17,627 nt of DNA, from assembly GCA_021819535.1 (NCBI GenBank), contig JAKAQU010000011.1, positions 1-17,627 of the forward strand, given 5' to 3'. This document shows, in pieces, positions 1 through 7,635 of this stretch. Made by a program: the position numbers and the translations under genes. Below the pieces are notes generated by a model. It did no database searches and had not been told where the DNA came from. It worked only from the letters and a program-made list of their open reading frames with translations. The DNA is from Pseudomonadota bacterium. Lineage in GTDB: Bacteria; Pseudomonadota; Alphaproteobacteria; Acetobacterales; Acetobacteraceae. The number at the start of each line of letters is the position of its first letter. Positions within the stretch are counted from its first letter, which is position 1.

Positions 1-635
1 CCCCGATCACCCGCGCCCGCGCCCGGCTCGAGGATGCGCTCGCGCATGCCGAGAGCACGGCCGATCTCCGTGCCGCGATCGAACGCGCGGAGGCCGATCT
101 CGACGGGATCGTCGCCGTCTTCCAGGCGATCCTGCGCATCGCCGAGATCGAGGCCGGTGCCCGGCGTTCGGCCTTCGCCGCCCTCGACCTCGCGCCACTG
201 CTCGCCGATCTCGCCGAATTCTATGGTGCTGTCGCCGAGGAACGCGGGATCACGTTCACCTTCCGCTCCCTGGCGCCGCTTCCGGTTTCGGGCGATCGCG
301 ACATGATCCAACAGGCGGTCGCCAATCTGCTCGACAACGCGCTCAAATTCTCGCCCGAGGGCGGCTCGATCCAGCTTGTCGGGGAAAGCGCCGGCAACGA
401 GGTGCGGATCACCGTCGCCGACCAGGGGCCAGGCATCCCGGAGGCGGAACGCCGCCGCGTCACCGAGCGCTTCTACCGCGGTGAAAGCGCGCGCAGCACA
501 CCGGGCTCGGGGCTTGGGCTCGCGCTCACGCTCGCGGTCGCGCAATTGCACGACGCCAGCCTGACACTCGCCGATAACGGCCCCGGCTTGCGTGCCGTCC
601 TCACCTTTCCCGCCCGGCGAAACGGCGATGCCTGA
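1..635 (+). CDS. Sensor histidine kinase, C-terminal part (5' end outside window)
   Basis: This is the cytoplasmic kinase core of a two-component sensor, read in the frame beginning at base 3. The visible protein opens with PITRAR, which is how the sequence continues just after the phospho-accepting histidine in H-[DE]-L-R-T-P-[LI]-T-R H-boxes, so the histidine itself probably lies only a few codons upstream of the window. A helical dimerisation segment runs to about base 250. The ATPase domain follows, with the N-box NLLDNALKFSPEGG (about 324-365), G1 box DQGPGIP (420-440), F-box ERFYRG (465-482) and G2 box GSGLGLAL (504-527). The stop is TGA at 633-635. The response regulator and sensor region are presumably upstream and not visible. 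The next gene starts inside its last codons, suggesting co-transcription. The family call is secure; the stimulus cannot be inferred. Confidence 0.93.
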   Translation, partial: PITRARARLEDALAHAESTADLRAAIERAEADLDGIVAVFQAILRIAEIEAGARRSAFAALDLAPLLADLAEFYGAVAEERGITFTFRSLAPLPVSGDRDMIQQAVANLLDNALKFSPEGGSIQLVGESAGNEVRITVADQGPGIPEAERRRVTERFYRGESARSTPGSGLGLALTLAVAQLHDASLTLADNGPGLRAVLTFPARRNGDA

Positions 636-996
636 CCGCGTGTTCATCCGCAAAACACCGCGCGGTGAGGTGGACGGGCGCAAATTCCCCCGTATGCGGC
701 CCCTTCTCCTCACCTCCGGCGGCGCGCTCGTGTTCGCCCTCATGATCGCAGCAAGCCTGGTGCCGGCCGAGGACGCGACCCGCGTCATCACCGACACCCC
801 GGATTACTGCAACCAGCTCTACAGCCAGGCCAGCGCCGAAGAGCGCGCCGCACGGGAGCCGCTCGCCGGCAAGATACACAACCTCGTCGAGCGCGGGGAG
901 GAAATGTGCCATGCCGGCCAGATCCGCGGCGGCATCATTCGTCTCCGCCGCGCCCTCACGATGATGCATCCGCCGCCGGCGACGGAACAAAAATAG
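628..996 (+). CDS. Small hypothetical membrane-anchored or exported protein with two cysteines
   Basis: I do not recognise this family. Starting at ATG 628 the protein has 122 residues: a basic N-terminal stretch, one hydrophobic segment (about residues 25-47), then a polar, helical C-terminal part with Cys61 and Cys94, ending in a Glu/Arg-rich helix. The hydrophobic segment fits an uncleaved anchor or a signal peptide, which would put the cysteines in the periplasm, where they could form a disulfide. The chosen start overlaps the end of the histidine kinase gene by 8 bases, which favours translational coupling. ATG 694 is an alternative that would give a shorter, classical signal-peptide start (100 residues), but no good ribosome binding site precedes either. 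Its position suggests a link to the upstream kinase, for example as an accessory protein, but that is inference only. Confidence 0.6.
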   Translation: MPDRVFIRKTPRGEVDGRKFPRMRPLLLTSGGALVFALMIAASLVPAEDATRVITDTPDYCNQLYSQASAEERAAREPLAGKIHNLVERGEEMCHAGQIRGGIIRLRRALTMMHPPPATEQK

Positions 997-1045
997 TCTC
1001 GAAGGACGTGCTCTCCGTTTTCAGCAGGGCTCCCATGCAAAGGCG

Positions 1046-1074
1046 TTGACAAGCGCGCCGCGCCGCGAGATTGT
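1046..1074 (+). promoter_or_regulatory. Candidate sigma-70-type promoter of the catabolic operon
   Basis: A perfect TTGACA (1046-1051) stands in the 106-base gap before the first gene of the nine-gene operon. With a 17-base spacer the -10 would be GATTGT (1069-1074), a weak match to TATAAT. Transcription would then begin near 1081, about 20 bases before the ATG at 1103. The -35 match and position are good and the -10 is poor, as would suit a promoter that needs an activator or is tightly controlled. Confidence 0.4.
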
Positions 1075-1090
1075 AGGCATACGAACAATC
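1069..1090. promoter_or_regulatory. Perfect inverted repeat, candidate operator
   Basis: GATTGT (1069-1074) and ACAATC (1085-1090) are exact reverse complements separated by 10 bases. The dyad covers the proposed -10 and transcription start and ends immediately before the GGAG ribosome binding site (1091-1094). Its size and symmetry suit a dimeric repressor. Arms of the TTGT...ACAA kind are common for GntR-family operators, but the regulator is not encoded in this window, so the assignment is inference. Confidence 0.4.
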
Positions 1091-1102
1091 GGAGCCGGCG
1101 AC

Positions 1103-1948
1103 ATGGGCCTCTATCTCCGCCCTCAGACTTTGCCCGACGCGCTCTCGGCTCTCGCCGCCGGGCGATACACCATCCTCTCCGGCGCAACCGATCATTTTCC
1201 CGCCCGCGTGCTCGCGACCCCGGCGGAGGACATTCTCGATATCGGCGCCATTGCCGAACTCGACACCATCCGCCTCGATGCCGAGGGGATCTGGATCCCG
1301 GCGCGGGCGACCTGGCGGGCGGTGATCGATGCCGGCCTGCCCGCATCCGCCGCCGCCCTGGTTGCGGCGGCGCGGCAGATCGGCGGCCAGCAGGTGCAGA
1401 ACACGGCGACGGTGGTCGGCAATCTCTGCAATGCGAGCCCGGCGGCGGATGGCATCCCACCTCTTCTCGCCCTCGATGCCGAGGTGGAGCTTGCCCGCCT
1501 CGGCGGGCGGCGGCGGATGAAGGTCGCGGATTTCGTGCTCGGCAACCGCCGCACCGCGCGCGCGCCCGACGAACTCGTGCTCGGCGTGCATATTCCGCTC
1601 CCCGCCCGCCCAGGATCGAGCGTGTTCGAGAAACTCGGCGCGCGCGCCTACCTCGTGATTTCGATCGTCGCGGTCGCCGTTTCCGCCGAATTCCTGCCCG
1701 ATCGGCGGATCGCCGCCCTGCGGGTCGCGGTCGGCGCCTGCTCGCCCCGCGCGATGCGGCTTCCGGCGCTGGAAGCGGCCCTCGCCGGGCTGCTCCCCGA
1801 CCCCGCTCTCGTCTCAGAGGATCATCTCGCGCCCTTGAGCCCGATCGATGATGTTCGCGCAAGTGCTGCCTATCGCCGCGCTGCGACGCTCGTGCTCCTC
1901 CGCCGCGCGATCGCGCGGCTCCTCGTGCCCGAGGCGCGCGCGGCATGA
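1103..1948 (+). CDS. FAD-binding subunit of a molybdenum hydroxylase (CoxM/xanthine dehydrogenase family)
   Basis: This 281-residue protein is the medium, electron-transferring flavin subunit of a xanthine dehydrogenase-type enzyme. It passes electrons between the iron-sulfur centres and an external acceptor. The N-terminal half carries an FAD-binding loop of the AGGTD type (ILSGATDHF, about residues 24-32). The second pyrophosphate-binding signature is TVVGNLCNASPAAD (103-116), preceded by RQIGGQQVQN. A CO dehydrogenase flavoprotein C-terminal-like region follows from about residue 170. Length is normal for the family. ATG 1103 is preferred over in-frame codons upstream because GGAG lies 8 bases before it and the protein then begins at the usual family start. 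No signal peptide is present, so it acts in the cytoplasm. The last four bases overlap the start of the Fe-S/Mo subunit (ATGA), so the two are translated together. Confidence 0.92.
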   Translation: MGLYLRPQTLPDALSALAAGRYTILSGATDHFPARVLATPAEDILDIGAIAELDTIRLDAEGIWIPARATWRAVIDAGLPASAAALVAAARQIGGQQVQNTATVVGNLCNASPAADGIPPLLALDAEVELARLGGRRRMKVADFVLGNRRTARAPDELVLGVHIPLPARPGSSVFEKLGARAYLVISIVAVAVSAEFLPDRRIAALRVAVGACSPRAMRLPALEAALAGLLPDPALVSEDHLAPLSPIDDVRASAAYRRAATLVLLRRAIARLLVPEARAA

Positions 1949-4707
1949 ACGACGCACCGGCCATCCCCCTCCGCTTCACGCTCAATGGCCGTGCCGTCGC
2001 CATCATCGCCGATCCGATGCTGCGGCTCGCCGATCTCCTGCGCGAGAAGCTTCGCCTCACCGGCACCAAGATCGGCTGCAACGCCGGAGATTGCGGTGCC
2101 TGCACGGTCTTGCTCGACGGCCGCCAGGTGTGCGCCTGCCTGGTCCCGGCAGGCCAGGTCGAGGGCCGCGCGGTGGTGACGGTCGAGGGGCTCGCCGAGA
2201 GCGGGCGGCTTGCCACCCTGCAAGCGGCGTTTCTGCGCCACGGCGCCGCGCAATGCGGCATCTGTACGCCGGGGATGCTGATGGCCGCGGCCGATCTCCT
2301 TGCCCGGACGCCACACCCGGATGAGGCGATGGTCGAGGATGCGCTCGGCGGCGTGCTCTGCCGCTGCACCGGCTATCGCAAAATCATCGAGGCGGTTTTG
2401 GCGGCTTGTGGCGGCGCTGAGGCGGCGCTCGATCAGGATACGCGGATGGATGCGGTCGGGGCCCGGCTCGCCAGGGTGGATGGCGTCGCGAAGATCACCG
2501 GCAGCGAAGCCTTCGGCGCCGATGCCTGGCCGGACCCCCCCTTCCTTTCGCTCCGCGTCATCCGTAGCCCGCACGCCCATGCCCGCTTCTCGTTCGGTGA
2601 TTTCGACCCGCTGCTGGCCGCCCATCCCGGTCTCGTCCGCGTTCTCACCGCATCCGACGTGCCGCGCAATCTGTTCGGCATCTACCCGGTGGGAAAGGAT
2701 CAGCCGGTGCTCGCCGAGGGCTATGTGCGCTATCGCGGCGAGGCAGTGCTCGCGCTGCTCGGCGACGCCGAAACCCTCGCCGACATCAACGAGGGCAACA
2801 TCCCGATCCGCTGGCAGCCGCTCCCGCCGCTCAGCTTCGCCGCTGCTGCCGCGGCCGATGCCGTGCAACTCCACGCCCATGCGCCGGGCAATGTGCTCTG
2901 CCGCGGCCGCGTCGTCTGCGGCGATGTCGCCACCGGCCTCGCCGCCGGCGTCGCGCACGCGGAAATCGGCGTCACCACGAGCTTCGTCGAGCACGCCTAT
3001 ATCGAGCCCGAGGCCGGCTATGCCCGGCGCGTCGGCGATCGCATCGAGATTTTCGCCTGCACCCAGACCCCTTATATGGACCGCGACGAACTGGCCGGCA
3101 TTCTCGGCCTTCGCCCCGAGCAGGTGCGCGTGATCCCGAGCGCGGTCGGCGGCGGGTTTGGCGGCAAGCTCGATCTCTCGCTCCAGCCGCTTCTCTGCCT
3201 TGCCGCCTGGCTCACCGGTCAAAGCGTGCGCATGGTCTATTCACGAAGCGAAAGCATGGCCGCGACCACCAAGCGCCACCCCGCACGCATCCAGGCGGAA
3301 GCGGCGGCAGACGCAGAGGGACGGCTCACCGGCTTTCGCTTCACCGGCGATTTCAACACCGGCGCCTATGCAAGCTGGGGGCCGACGGTTGCCGGCAGGG
3401 TTCCGGTCCACGCCATGGGCCCCTACCGCGTGCCCCATGTCGCGGCCCATTCGACGGCGCTCTACACCAATGATCCGCCGGCCGGCGCGTTTCGCGGCTT
3501 CGGCGTGCCGCAAGCGGCACTGGCGACGGAAGCGCTGATGGATCTGCTTGCCGATCGTCTCGGCGAGGACCGGCTGGAATTCCGCCTCAAAAACGCGCTC
3601 CGCCCCGGCGACCGGCTGGCGACCGGGCAGGTGCTCGGGGAAGGCGCGGCCCTGGCCGCCTGTCTCGAAGCACTCCGCCCGCACTGGCATGCGCTCCGCG
3701 CCGAGGCGGCGTCCCGCAATGCGGCGTCAGACAGCGCGCTCCGCCATGGCGTCGGCATCGCCTGCATGTGGTACGGGATCGGCAATACCGGCATGTCGAA
3801 CCCCTCCGAGATGGTCATCGGCGTGACACGAGAGGGCCGCGTGGTGCTCTATTCCGGCGCCGTCGATATCGGTCAGGGATCGAACACCATCATGCGTCAG
3901 ATCGCGGCCGCAGCACTCGGCATTCCCGCCGCCGCGATCGATCTCGTCACCGGCGATACCGATCGGACGCGGGACGCCGGCAAGACCAGCGCCTCGCGCC
4001 AGACCTTCGTCAGCGGCAATGCCGCGCGCCTTGCTGCCGAGGCGCTGCGCGAGACCATTCTGCGCCGCGCCAACGGAGCCCCCGATGCCGGGCTCGCTTT
4101 TCGCGACGGCGCCATCCTGATCAGCCACGATGGCGTCGAAACCCGGCTCGACCCTGCCGCGATGGTCCCGGATGCGCAAGATTTGGTACTGCGCGGCGAG
4201 GGGCGGTTCGATCCGCCGACGACGGCACTCGATGACGACGGCCAGGGCATTCCCTACGCGAGCTACGCCTTCGCCGCCCAGATCGCGGCCGTCGCCGTCG
4301 ATACCGAACTCGGTGTGACCCGCGTCGAGAAAATCATCGCCGCGCACGAGGTTGGCCGCGCGATCAACCCGACCCTGGTCGAGGGACAGATCCATGGCGG
4401 CATCGCCCAGGGTCTCGGCCTCGCGCTGATGGAGGAATACGTGCCCGGGCGCACCGAGAATCTCCACGATTACCTCATCCCGACGATCGGTGACGTGCCG
4501 CCGATCGAGGTCATCCTCATCGAGGAGCCCGATCCGCTCGGCCCGTTTGGTGCCAAGGGCGTGGGCGAGCCGGCGCTGATCGCGACCGCGCCGGCGATTT
4601 TCAATGCCATCAGTGACGCGACCGGCGTGCGCCCGACCGCCGCCCCCTGTACGCCGGATCGCCTGCTCACCCTCCTCCGGGCGGCGGGCGGGGAGCACGT
4701 GCCATGA
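1945..4707 (+). CDS. Fused 2Fe-2S / molybdopterin subunit of a molybdenum hydroxylase
   Basis: This 920-residue fusion joins the small iron-sulfur subunit and the large catalytic subunit of a xanthine dehydrogenase-family enzyme, which hydroxylates N-heterocycles, aldehydes or similar substrates using water. Residues 1-160 hold a plant-type 2Fe-2S centre (Cys45, Cys50, Cys53, Cys65) and the second, helical 2Fe-2S centre (Cys104, Cys107, Cys139, Cys141; CRCTGY motif). Residues from about 170 to 920 form the molybdopterin-binding part, with VGGGFGGK (401-408), GAFRGFG (514-520), DIGQGSNT (641-648) and the C-terminal KGVGEP (871-876). Glu875 there sits at the catalytic glutamate position. With the separate FAD subunit upstream, all cofactors of the enzyme are present. 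There is no Tat signal, so it is cytoplasmic. The neighbouring 6-hydroxynicotinate reductase homologue suggests a nicotinate-dehydrogenase-like ring hydroxylation; the actual substrate is inferred, not shown. Confidence 0.93.
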   Translation: MNDAPAIPLRFTLNGRAVAIIADPMLRLADLLREKLRLTGTKIGCNAGDCGACTVLLDGRQVCACLVPAGQVEGRAVVTVEGLAESGRLATLQAAFLRHGAAQCGICTPGMLMAAADLLARTPHPDEAMVEDALGGVLCRCTGYRKIIEAVLAACGGAEAALDQDTRMDAVGARLARVDGVAKITGSEAFGADAWPDPPFLSLRVIRSPHAHARFSFGDFDPLLAAHPGLVRVLTASDVPRNLFGIYPVGKDQPVLAEGYVRYRGEAVLALLGDAETLADINEGNIPIRWQPLPPLSFAAAAAADAVQLHAHAPGNVLCRGRVVCGDVATGLAAGVAHAEIGVTTSFVEHAYIEPEAGYARRVGDRIEIFACTQTPYMDRDELAGILGLRPEQVRVIPSAVGGGFGGKLDLSLQPLLCLAAWLTGQSVRMVYSRSESMAATTKRHPARIQAEAAADAEGRLTGFRFTGDFNTGAYASWGPTVAGRVPVHAMGPYRVPHVAAHSTALYTNDPPAGAFRGFGVPQAALATEALMDLLADRLGEDRLEFRLKNALRPGDRLATGQVLGEGAALAACLEALRPHWHALRAEAASRNAASDSALRHGVGIACMWYGIGNTGMSNPSEMVIGVTREGRVVLYSGAVDIGQGSNTIMRQIAAAALGIPAAAIDLVTGDTDRTRDAGKTSASRQTFVSGNAARLAAEALRETILRRANGAPDAGLAFRDGAILISHDGVETRLDPAAMVPDAQDLVLRGEGRFDPPTTALDDDGQGIPYASYAFAAQIAAVAVDTELGVTRVEKIIAAHEVGRAINPTLVEGQIHGGIAQGLGLALMEEYVPGRTENLHDYLIPTIGDVPPIEVILIEEPDPLGPFGAKGVGEPALIATAPAIFNAISDATGVRPTAAPCTPDRLLTLLRAAGGEHVP

Positions 4708-6203
4708 CCTCTCATACCCATGCCAGCACCGACGCGCCCGACCCGGCGGCGCTCGCGGCGGCCACGGCAAGGAACGAGGCTGGTATCGTCACCTGCGATG
4801 CCTGCCCGGTGCTCTGCCGCATTCGCCTCGGCCAGACCGGCGCCTGCGATCGCTACGGCAATGTCGAGGGGCGGCTTGCGCGCATGGACCCGCTCACGCT
4901 CCTCGCGCGCAGCCCAGAGCAGGTGCGCTTTCTCGACCCCGCCTATGACGGCAACCCCCTTCCGGCGCGCGACGTTTTCGTGACCGCCGTCGGCGCCGGC
5001 ACCACCTATCCCGATTACAAGCCCGCGCCCTTCATCGTCGGCGCCGAGATCGACGGCGTCGATACCGTGACCGTGGTGAGCGAGGGAATCTTCTCCTATT
5101 GCGGCCTCAAGGTGAAAATCGACACCGATCGCCATCTCGGCCCGGAATGCGCCCCGGTGCGCGCTCGCGGCGAAGAGATCGGCCATGTCACCACCGCCGA
5201 ATATGGCAGCCAGATGCTCTCGCTCGGGGGGGTGCGCCATCTCACCGGTGGCTCCAAGCGCGAGGGGGTGGTGACGTGCGAGACCCTGCTCGCGCTCGCC
5301 AATGGCGAGGCGGCGGAACTCACCATCGATGGCGGCGCCGCGATCACCGTCCAGGCCGGACAGGCGCCCATCGTCGATGGCGTGCGGGAGCAGCGCATGC
5401 GGGTCGGCTGCGGCTCGGCGACGATCGGCATTTTCGCCCAGCAATGGCAGGGTATCGCCGATGAGGTGATCGTCGTCGATGACCACATCACCGGCGTCCT
5501 CACCGAGCATCAGGCGGGGCGCTTTCTCGGCATGCGCCCGTCCGGCATTCGCGTGCGCGGCCGGCGCTCGACGCCGGGGCGGTATTTCCAGGTGGCATCG
5601 CCGGGTCTGGCCTGGGGCGGCACCGATATCGTCGATCCGCTCAGTATCATCGAGCGCATCGACCCGCGCCTGGCCTGGCCCGGGCTTCGCCTCCTCATGG
5701 TCTCGACCACCGGCGAGCATGCCGCGTGGTTCGTACTTCGTGACGCGGATGGCGCGCTCGTGCCCGAACCCGCGCCGATGCCGGCGGCGATCACCGCGAA
5801 CGTCGCCCGGATCGGTGAGAATTGCGAGAAGGCACTCTGCTCGGTGCTGTTCATGGCCGGCGCCGGCGGTAGCCTACGCGCCGGGGCGACGGAAAACCCG
5901 ATCCTGCTCACGGAGAGCATCCATCGCGGCGAGACGCGCGTGACCGCCGGTGGTGCCGCGGTGATGCTGTGGCCGGGCGGCGGCATCACCTACATGGTCG
6001 ATGTGACGCATCTCCCGGCCGGCGCGTTCGGCCATGTGCCGACCCCGGCCCTGGTGGCACCAATCGAATTCACGATGCCGCGCGCGCTTTTTGCCGCGAT
6101 CGGCGGCCATGTCGGGCGCATCCGCCCGCTCGCCGAAATCCTGGCGGAGGCGCGGCCACGCCTGATCACGCCGCCCCCGGGCGCGGGATTTCCGCGGCCA
6201 TGA
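4704..6203 (+). CDS. hnr: 6-hydroxynicotinate reductase-like iron-sulfur protein
   Basis: The 499-residue protein resembles 6-hydroxynicotinate reductase, known from nicotinate fermentation in Eubacterium barkeri. That enzyme uses reduced ferredoxin to convert 6-hydroxynicotinate to 1,4,5,6-tetrahydro-6-oxonicotinate. Near the N-terminus is a four-cysteine motif, Cys31-x2-Cys34-x3-Cys38-x9-Cys48, suited to a [4Fe-4S] cluster. Further cysteines lie at 133, 149, 192, 236, 374 and 379. The C-terminal third contains RAGATENP (392-399), WPGGGITYMVDV (423-434) and VPTPALVAPIEFTM (445-458), which I recall as typical of this family. There are no membrane segments. It overlaps its neighbours by ATGA at both ends, directly after the hydroxylase, which is the order expected for hydroxylate-then-reduce chemistry. 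The family call rests on memory of homologues; the substrate could be another hydroxylated N-heterocycle. No ferredoxin gene is adjacent. Confidence 0.78.
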   Translation: MTSHTHASTDAPDPAALAAATARNEAGIVTCDACPVLCRIRLGQTGACDRYGNVEGRLARMDPLTLLARSPEQVRFLDPAYDGNPLPARDVFVTAVGAGTTYPDYKPAPFIVGAEIDGVDTVTVVSEGIFSYCGLKVKIDTDRHLGPECAPVRARGEEIGHVTTAEYGSQMLSLGGVRHLTGGSKREGVVTCETLLALANGEAAELTIDGGAAITVQAGQAPIVDGVREQRMRVGCGSATIGIFAQQWQGIADEVIVVDDHITGVLTEHQAGRFLGMRPSGIRVRGRRSTPGRYFQVASPGLAWGGTDIVDPLSIIERIDPRLAWPGLRLLMVSTTGEHAAWFVLRDADGALVPEPAPMPAAITANVARIGENCEKALCSVLFMAGAGGSLRAGATENPILLTESIHRGETRVTAGGAAVMLWPGGGITYMVDVTHLPAGAFGHVPTPALVAPIEFTMPRALFAAIGGHVGRIRPLAEILAEARPRLITPPPGAGFPRP

Positions 6204-7063
6204 GCGCGCAGGCGGCAATGCTTCCCGATGGCCGGCTTCATCTCGCCGAGGGGCCGATCGATTGCCTCTGCCGCGCCGAGGGCGAGGCCGGCGAGGTCGC
6301 CCGCGCCTACGCCCAGGCGATCGCGGCGTTTCCCGCGATCCTCCCCGCTCTCTGCGCCGAATTGCCGCATCTCCGCGCCCCGCTTCCGAGCCCGGCGCCG
6401 GCGGGGGCGATCGCACGGGCGATGCACGCGGCCTGCGCGCCCTTCGCCGATCGCTTCATCACGCCGATGGCGGCGGTTGCCGGCGCGGTCGCCGATGCAC
6501 TGCTCGCGGCGATGACCGAGGGCCGCCATCTCCGCCGCGCCTTTGTCAATAATGGCGGCGATATCGCCTTTCACCTCGCACCCGGCGAGCGTTTGCGCGC
6601 GGGTCTCATCGCCGATCTCGCGGCACCCGCGCTCGATGGCATTTTTCTGCTCGATGCCGGCCTCCCCGCGCGTGGCCTCGCGACCTCGGGGCGCGCGTGC
6701 AAGGGGACGGGCGGCAAAAGCTTCTCGTTCGGCATCGCCGATGCCGTCAGCGTGCTCGCGCGCGATGCCGCGGCGGCGGACGCGGCGGCGACGATGATCG
6801 CCAATGCCGTCGATCTGCCCTTCCATCCGGCGATCCACCGCCGCCCGGCTTGCGAGATCGATGCCGCGAGCGATCTCGGCGAGCGAAGGATCACCTGGGG
6901 GCTCGGGGAACTGACCGCCGACGAGATCGGGGCAGCGCTGGACGCCGGGTGGCGTTTCGCCGAAACTTTGCGCGCCGAGCGGCTGATCGCGGGCGCCGTG
7001 CTTTCGCTCCATGGCGTCATCAGAACCGCCCTTCCCGCCATCCCCCTGCTGGAGGTCGCATGA
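6200..7063 (+). CDS. UPF0280 family protein (ApbE-like fold, possible flavin transferase)
   Basis: This 287-residue protein belongs to the UPF0280 family, distantly related to ApbE, the enzyme that attaches FMN from FAD to threonine of target proteins. Recognisable parts are DRFITPMAAVAGAVAD (84-99), FVNNGGDIAFHL (115-126; compare the NxGGD motif of ApbE), GLATSGRACKG (159-169) and SFGIADAVSVLA (176-187). The last two are like the ATSG and TVLA blocks of ApbE. No signal peptide is visible, whereas classical ApbE is often an exported lipoprotein, so this one works in the cytoplasm. ATG 6200 is used because it overlaps the preceding stop in an ATGA; a longer frame exists upstream but lies inside the reductase gene. 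The context suggests it matures the neighbouring reductase by flavinylation. That is an inference; family members have no firmly established function that I know of. Confidence 0.85.
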   Translation: MSAQAAMLPDGRLHLAEGPIDCLCRAEGEAGEVARAYAQAIAAFPAILPALCAELPHLRAPLPSPAPAGAIARAMHAACAPFADRFITPMAAVAGAVADALLAAMTEGRHLRRAFVNNGGDIAFHLAPGERLRAGLIADLAAPALDGIFLLDAGLPARGLATSGRACKGTGGKSFSFGIADAVSVLARDAAAADAAATMIANAVDLPFHPAIHRRPACEIDAASDLGERRITWGLGELTADEIGAALDAGWRFAETLRAERLIAGAVLSLHGVIRTALPAIPLLEVA

Positions 7064-7635
7064 TCCGCAAGCTTTTGACCATCGTCGAGGAGACGCATCG
7101 CGAGAGCGATCACGACATCCGGCCGCCGACGCGGAAATCGGCGGCGATCGCGGTGATCACCAATCCCTATGCCGGGCACTATGCCGAAGATCTCGGCGAA
7201 CTGATCGCCGCGGGCGAAATGCTCGGAGAATTGCTCGGCGAGCGGGCGGTGCGGGCGCTCGGCATCGCGCCGGGCGAGGCGCAAAGCTATGGCAAGGCGG
7301 CGATCGTCGGGGAAGATGGCGAACTCGAACACGCCGCCGCCATCCTTCATCCCAAGCTCGGTGCCCCCCTTCGCCGCGCGGTGGAAAAAGGCGCGGCCCT
7401 CGTCCCGAGCGCGAAAAAGCGCGGCGGCATGGGGGCCGCGATCGATGTTCCGCTCGGCCACAAGGACGCGGCTTTCGTGCGCAGCCATTTCGATGCGATG
7501 GAAGTGCGGGTTTCAGACGCGCCGCGGCGCGACGAGATCGTCGTCGTCGTGGTAGTGACCGATAGTGGCCGGCCACTTCCCCGCATCGGCGGGCTTCAGG
7601 TCAGTGACATCGAAGGTAAGGATGGATTGCGATGA
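7060..7635 (+). CDS. AA_synth (DUF1185, PF06684) family protein
   Basis: The 191-residue protein matches the small family annotated as 'amino acid synthesis' proteins, whose structures show a chorismate-mutase-like fold and whose biochemical role is unproven. Family blocks visible are VITNPYAGHYAEDL (32-45), SYGKAAIVGEDGELEHAAA (76-94), LHPKLG (96-101), the Gly/Lys-rich SAKKRGGMGAAIDVPLGHKD (117-136), and SHFDAMEVRVSDAPRRDEI (142-160). The density of conserved His, Lys, Asp and Glu residues suggests an enzyme rather than a structural protein. Start ATG 7060 has GGAGG 5 bases upstream and overlaps the previous stop (ATGA). Its position between the ring-reducing enzymes and the importer suggests a catalytic step on the reduced heterocycle, or detoxification of a reactive intermediate. 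Neither is shown by the sequence. Confidence 0.85.
   Translation: MIRKLLTIVEETHRESDHDIRPPTRKSAAIAVITNPYAGHYAEDLGELIAAGEMLGELLGERAVRALGIAPGEAQSYGKAAIVGEDGELEHAAAILHPKLGAPLRRAVEKGAALVPSAKKRGGMGAAIDVPLGHKDAAFVRSHFDAMEVRVSDAPRRDEIVVVVVVTDSGRPLPRIGGLQVSDIEGKDGLR

Noticed and set aside
819..2369. Long open frame on the minus strand opposite the FAD and Fe-S/Mo genes
   Set aside because: It is Arg/Ser/Ala-rich low-complexity translation typical of antisense frames in GC-rich DNA, and it covers two well-supported genes on the other strand.
1870..3222. Long minus-strand open frame opposite the fused Fe-S/Mo gene
   Set aside because: It has no recognisable domain and lies entirely opposite conserved cofactor motifs; it results from codon bias.
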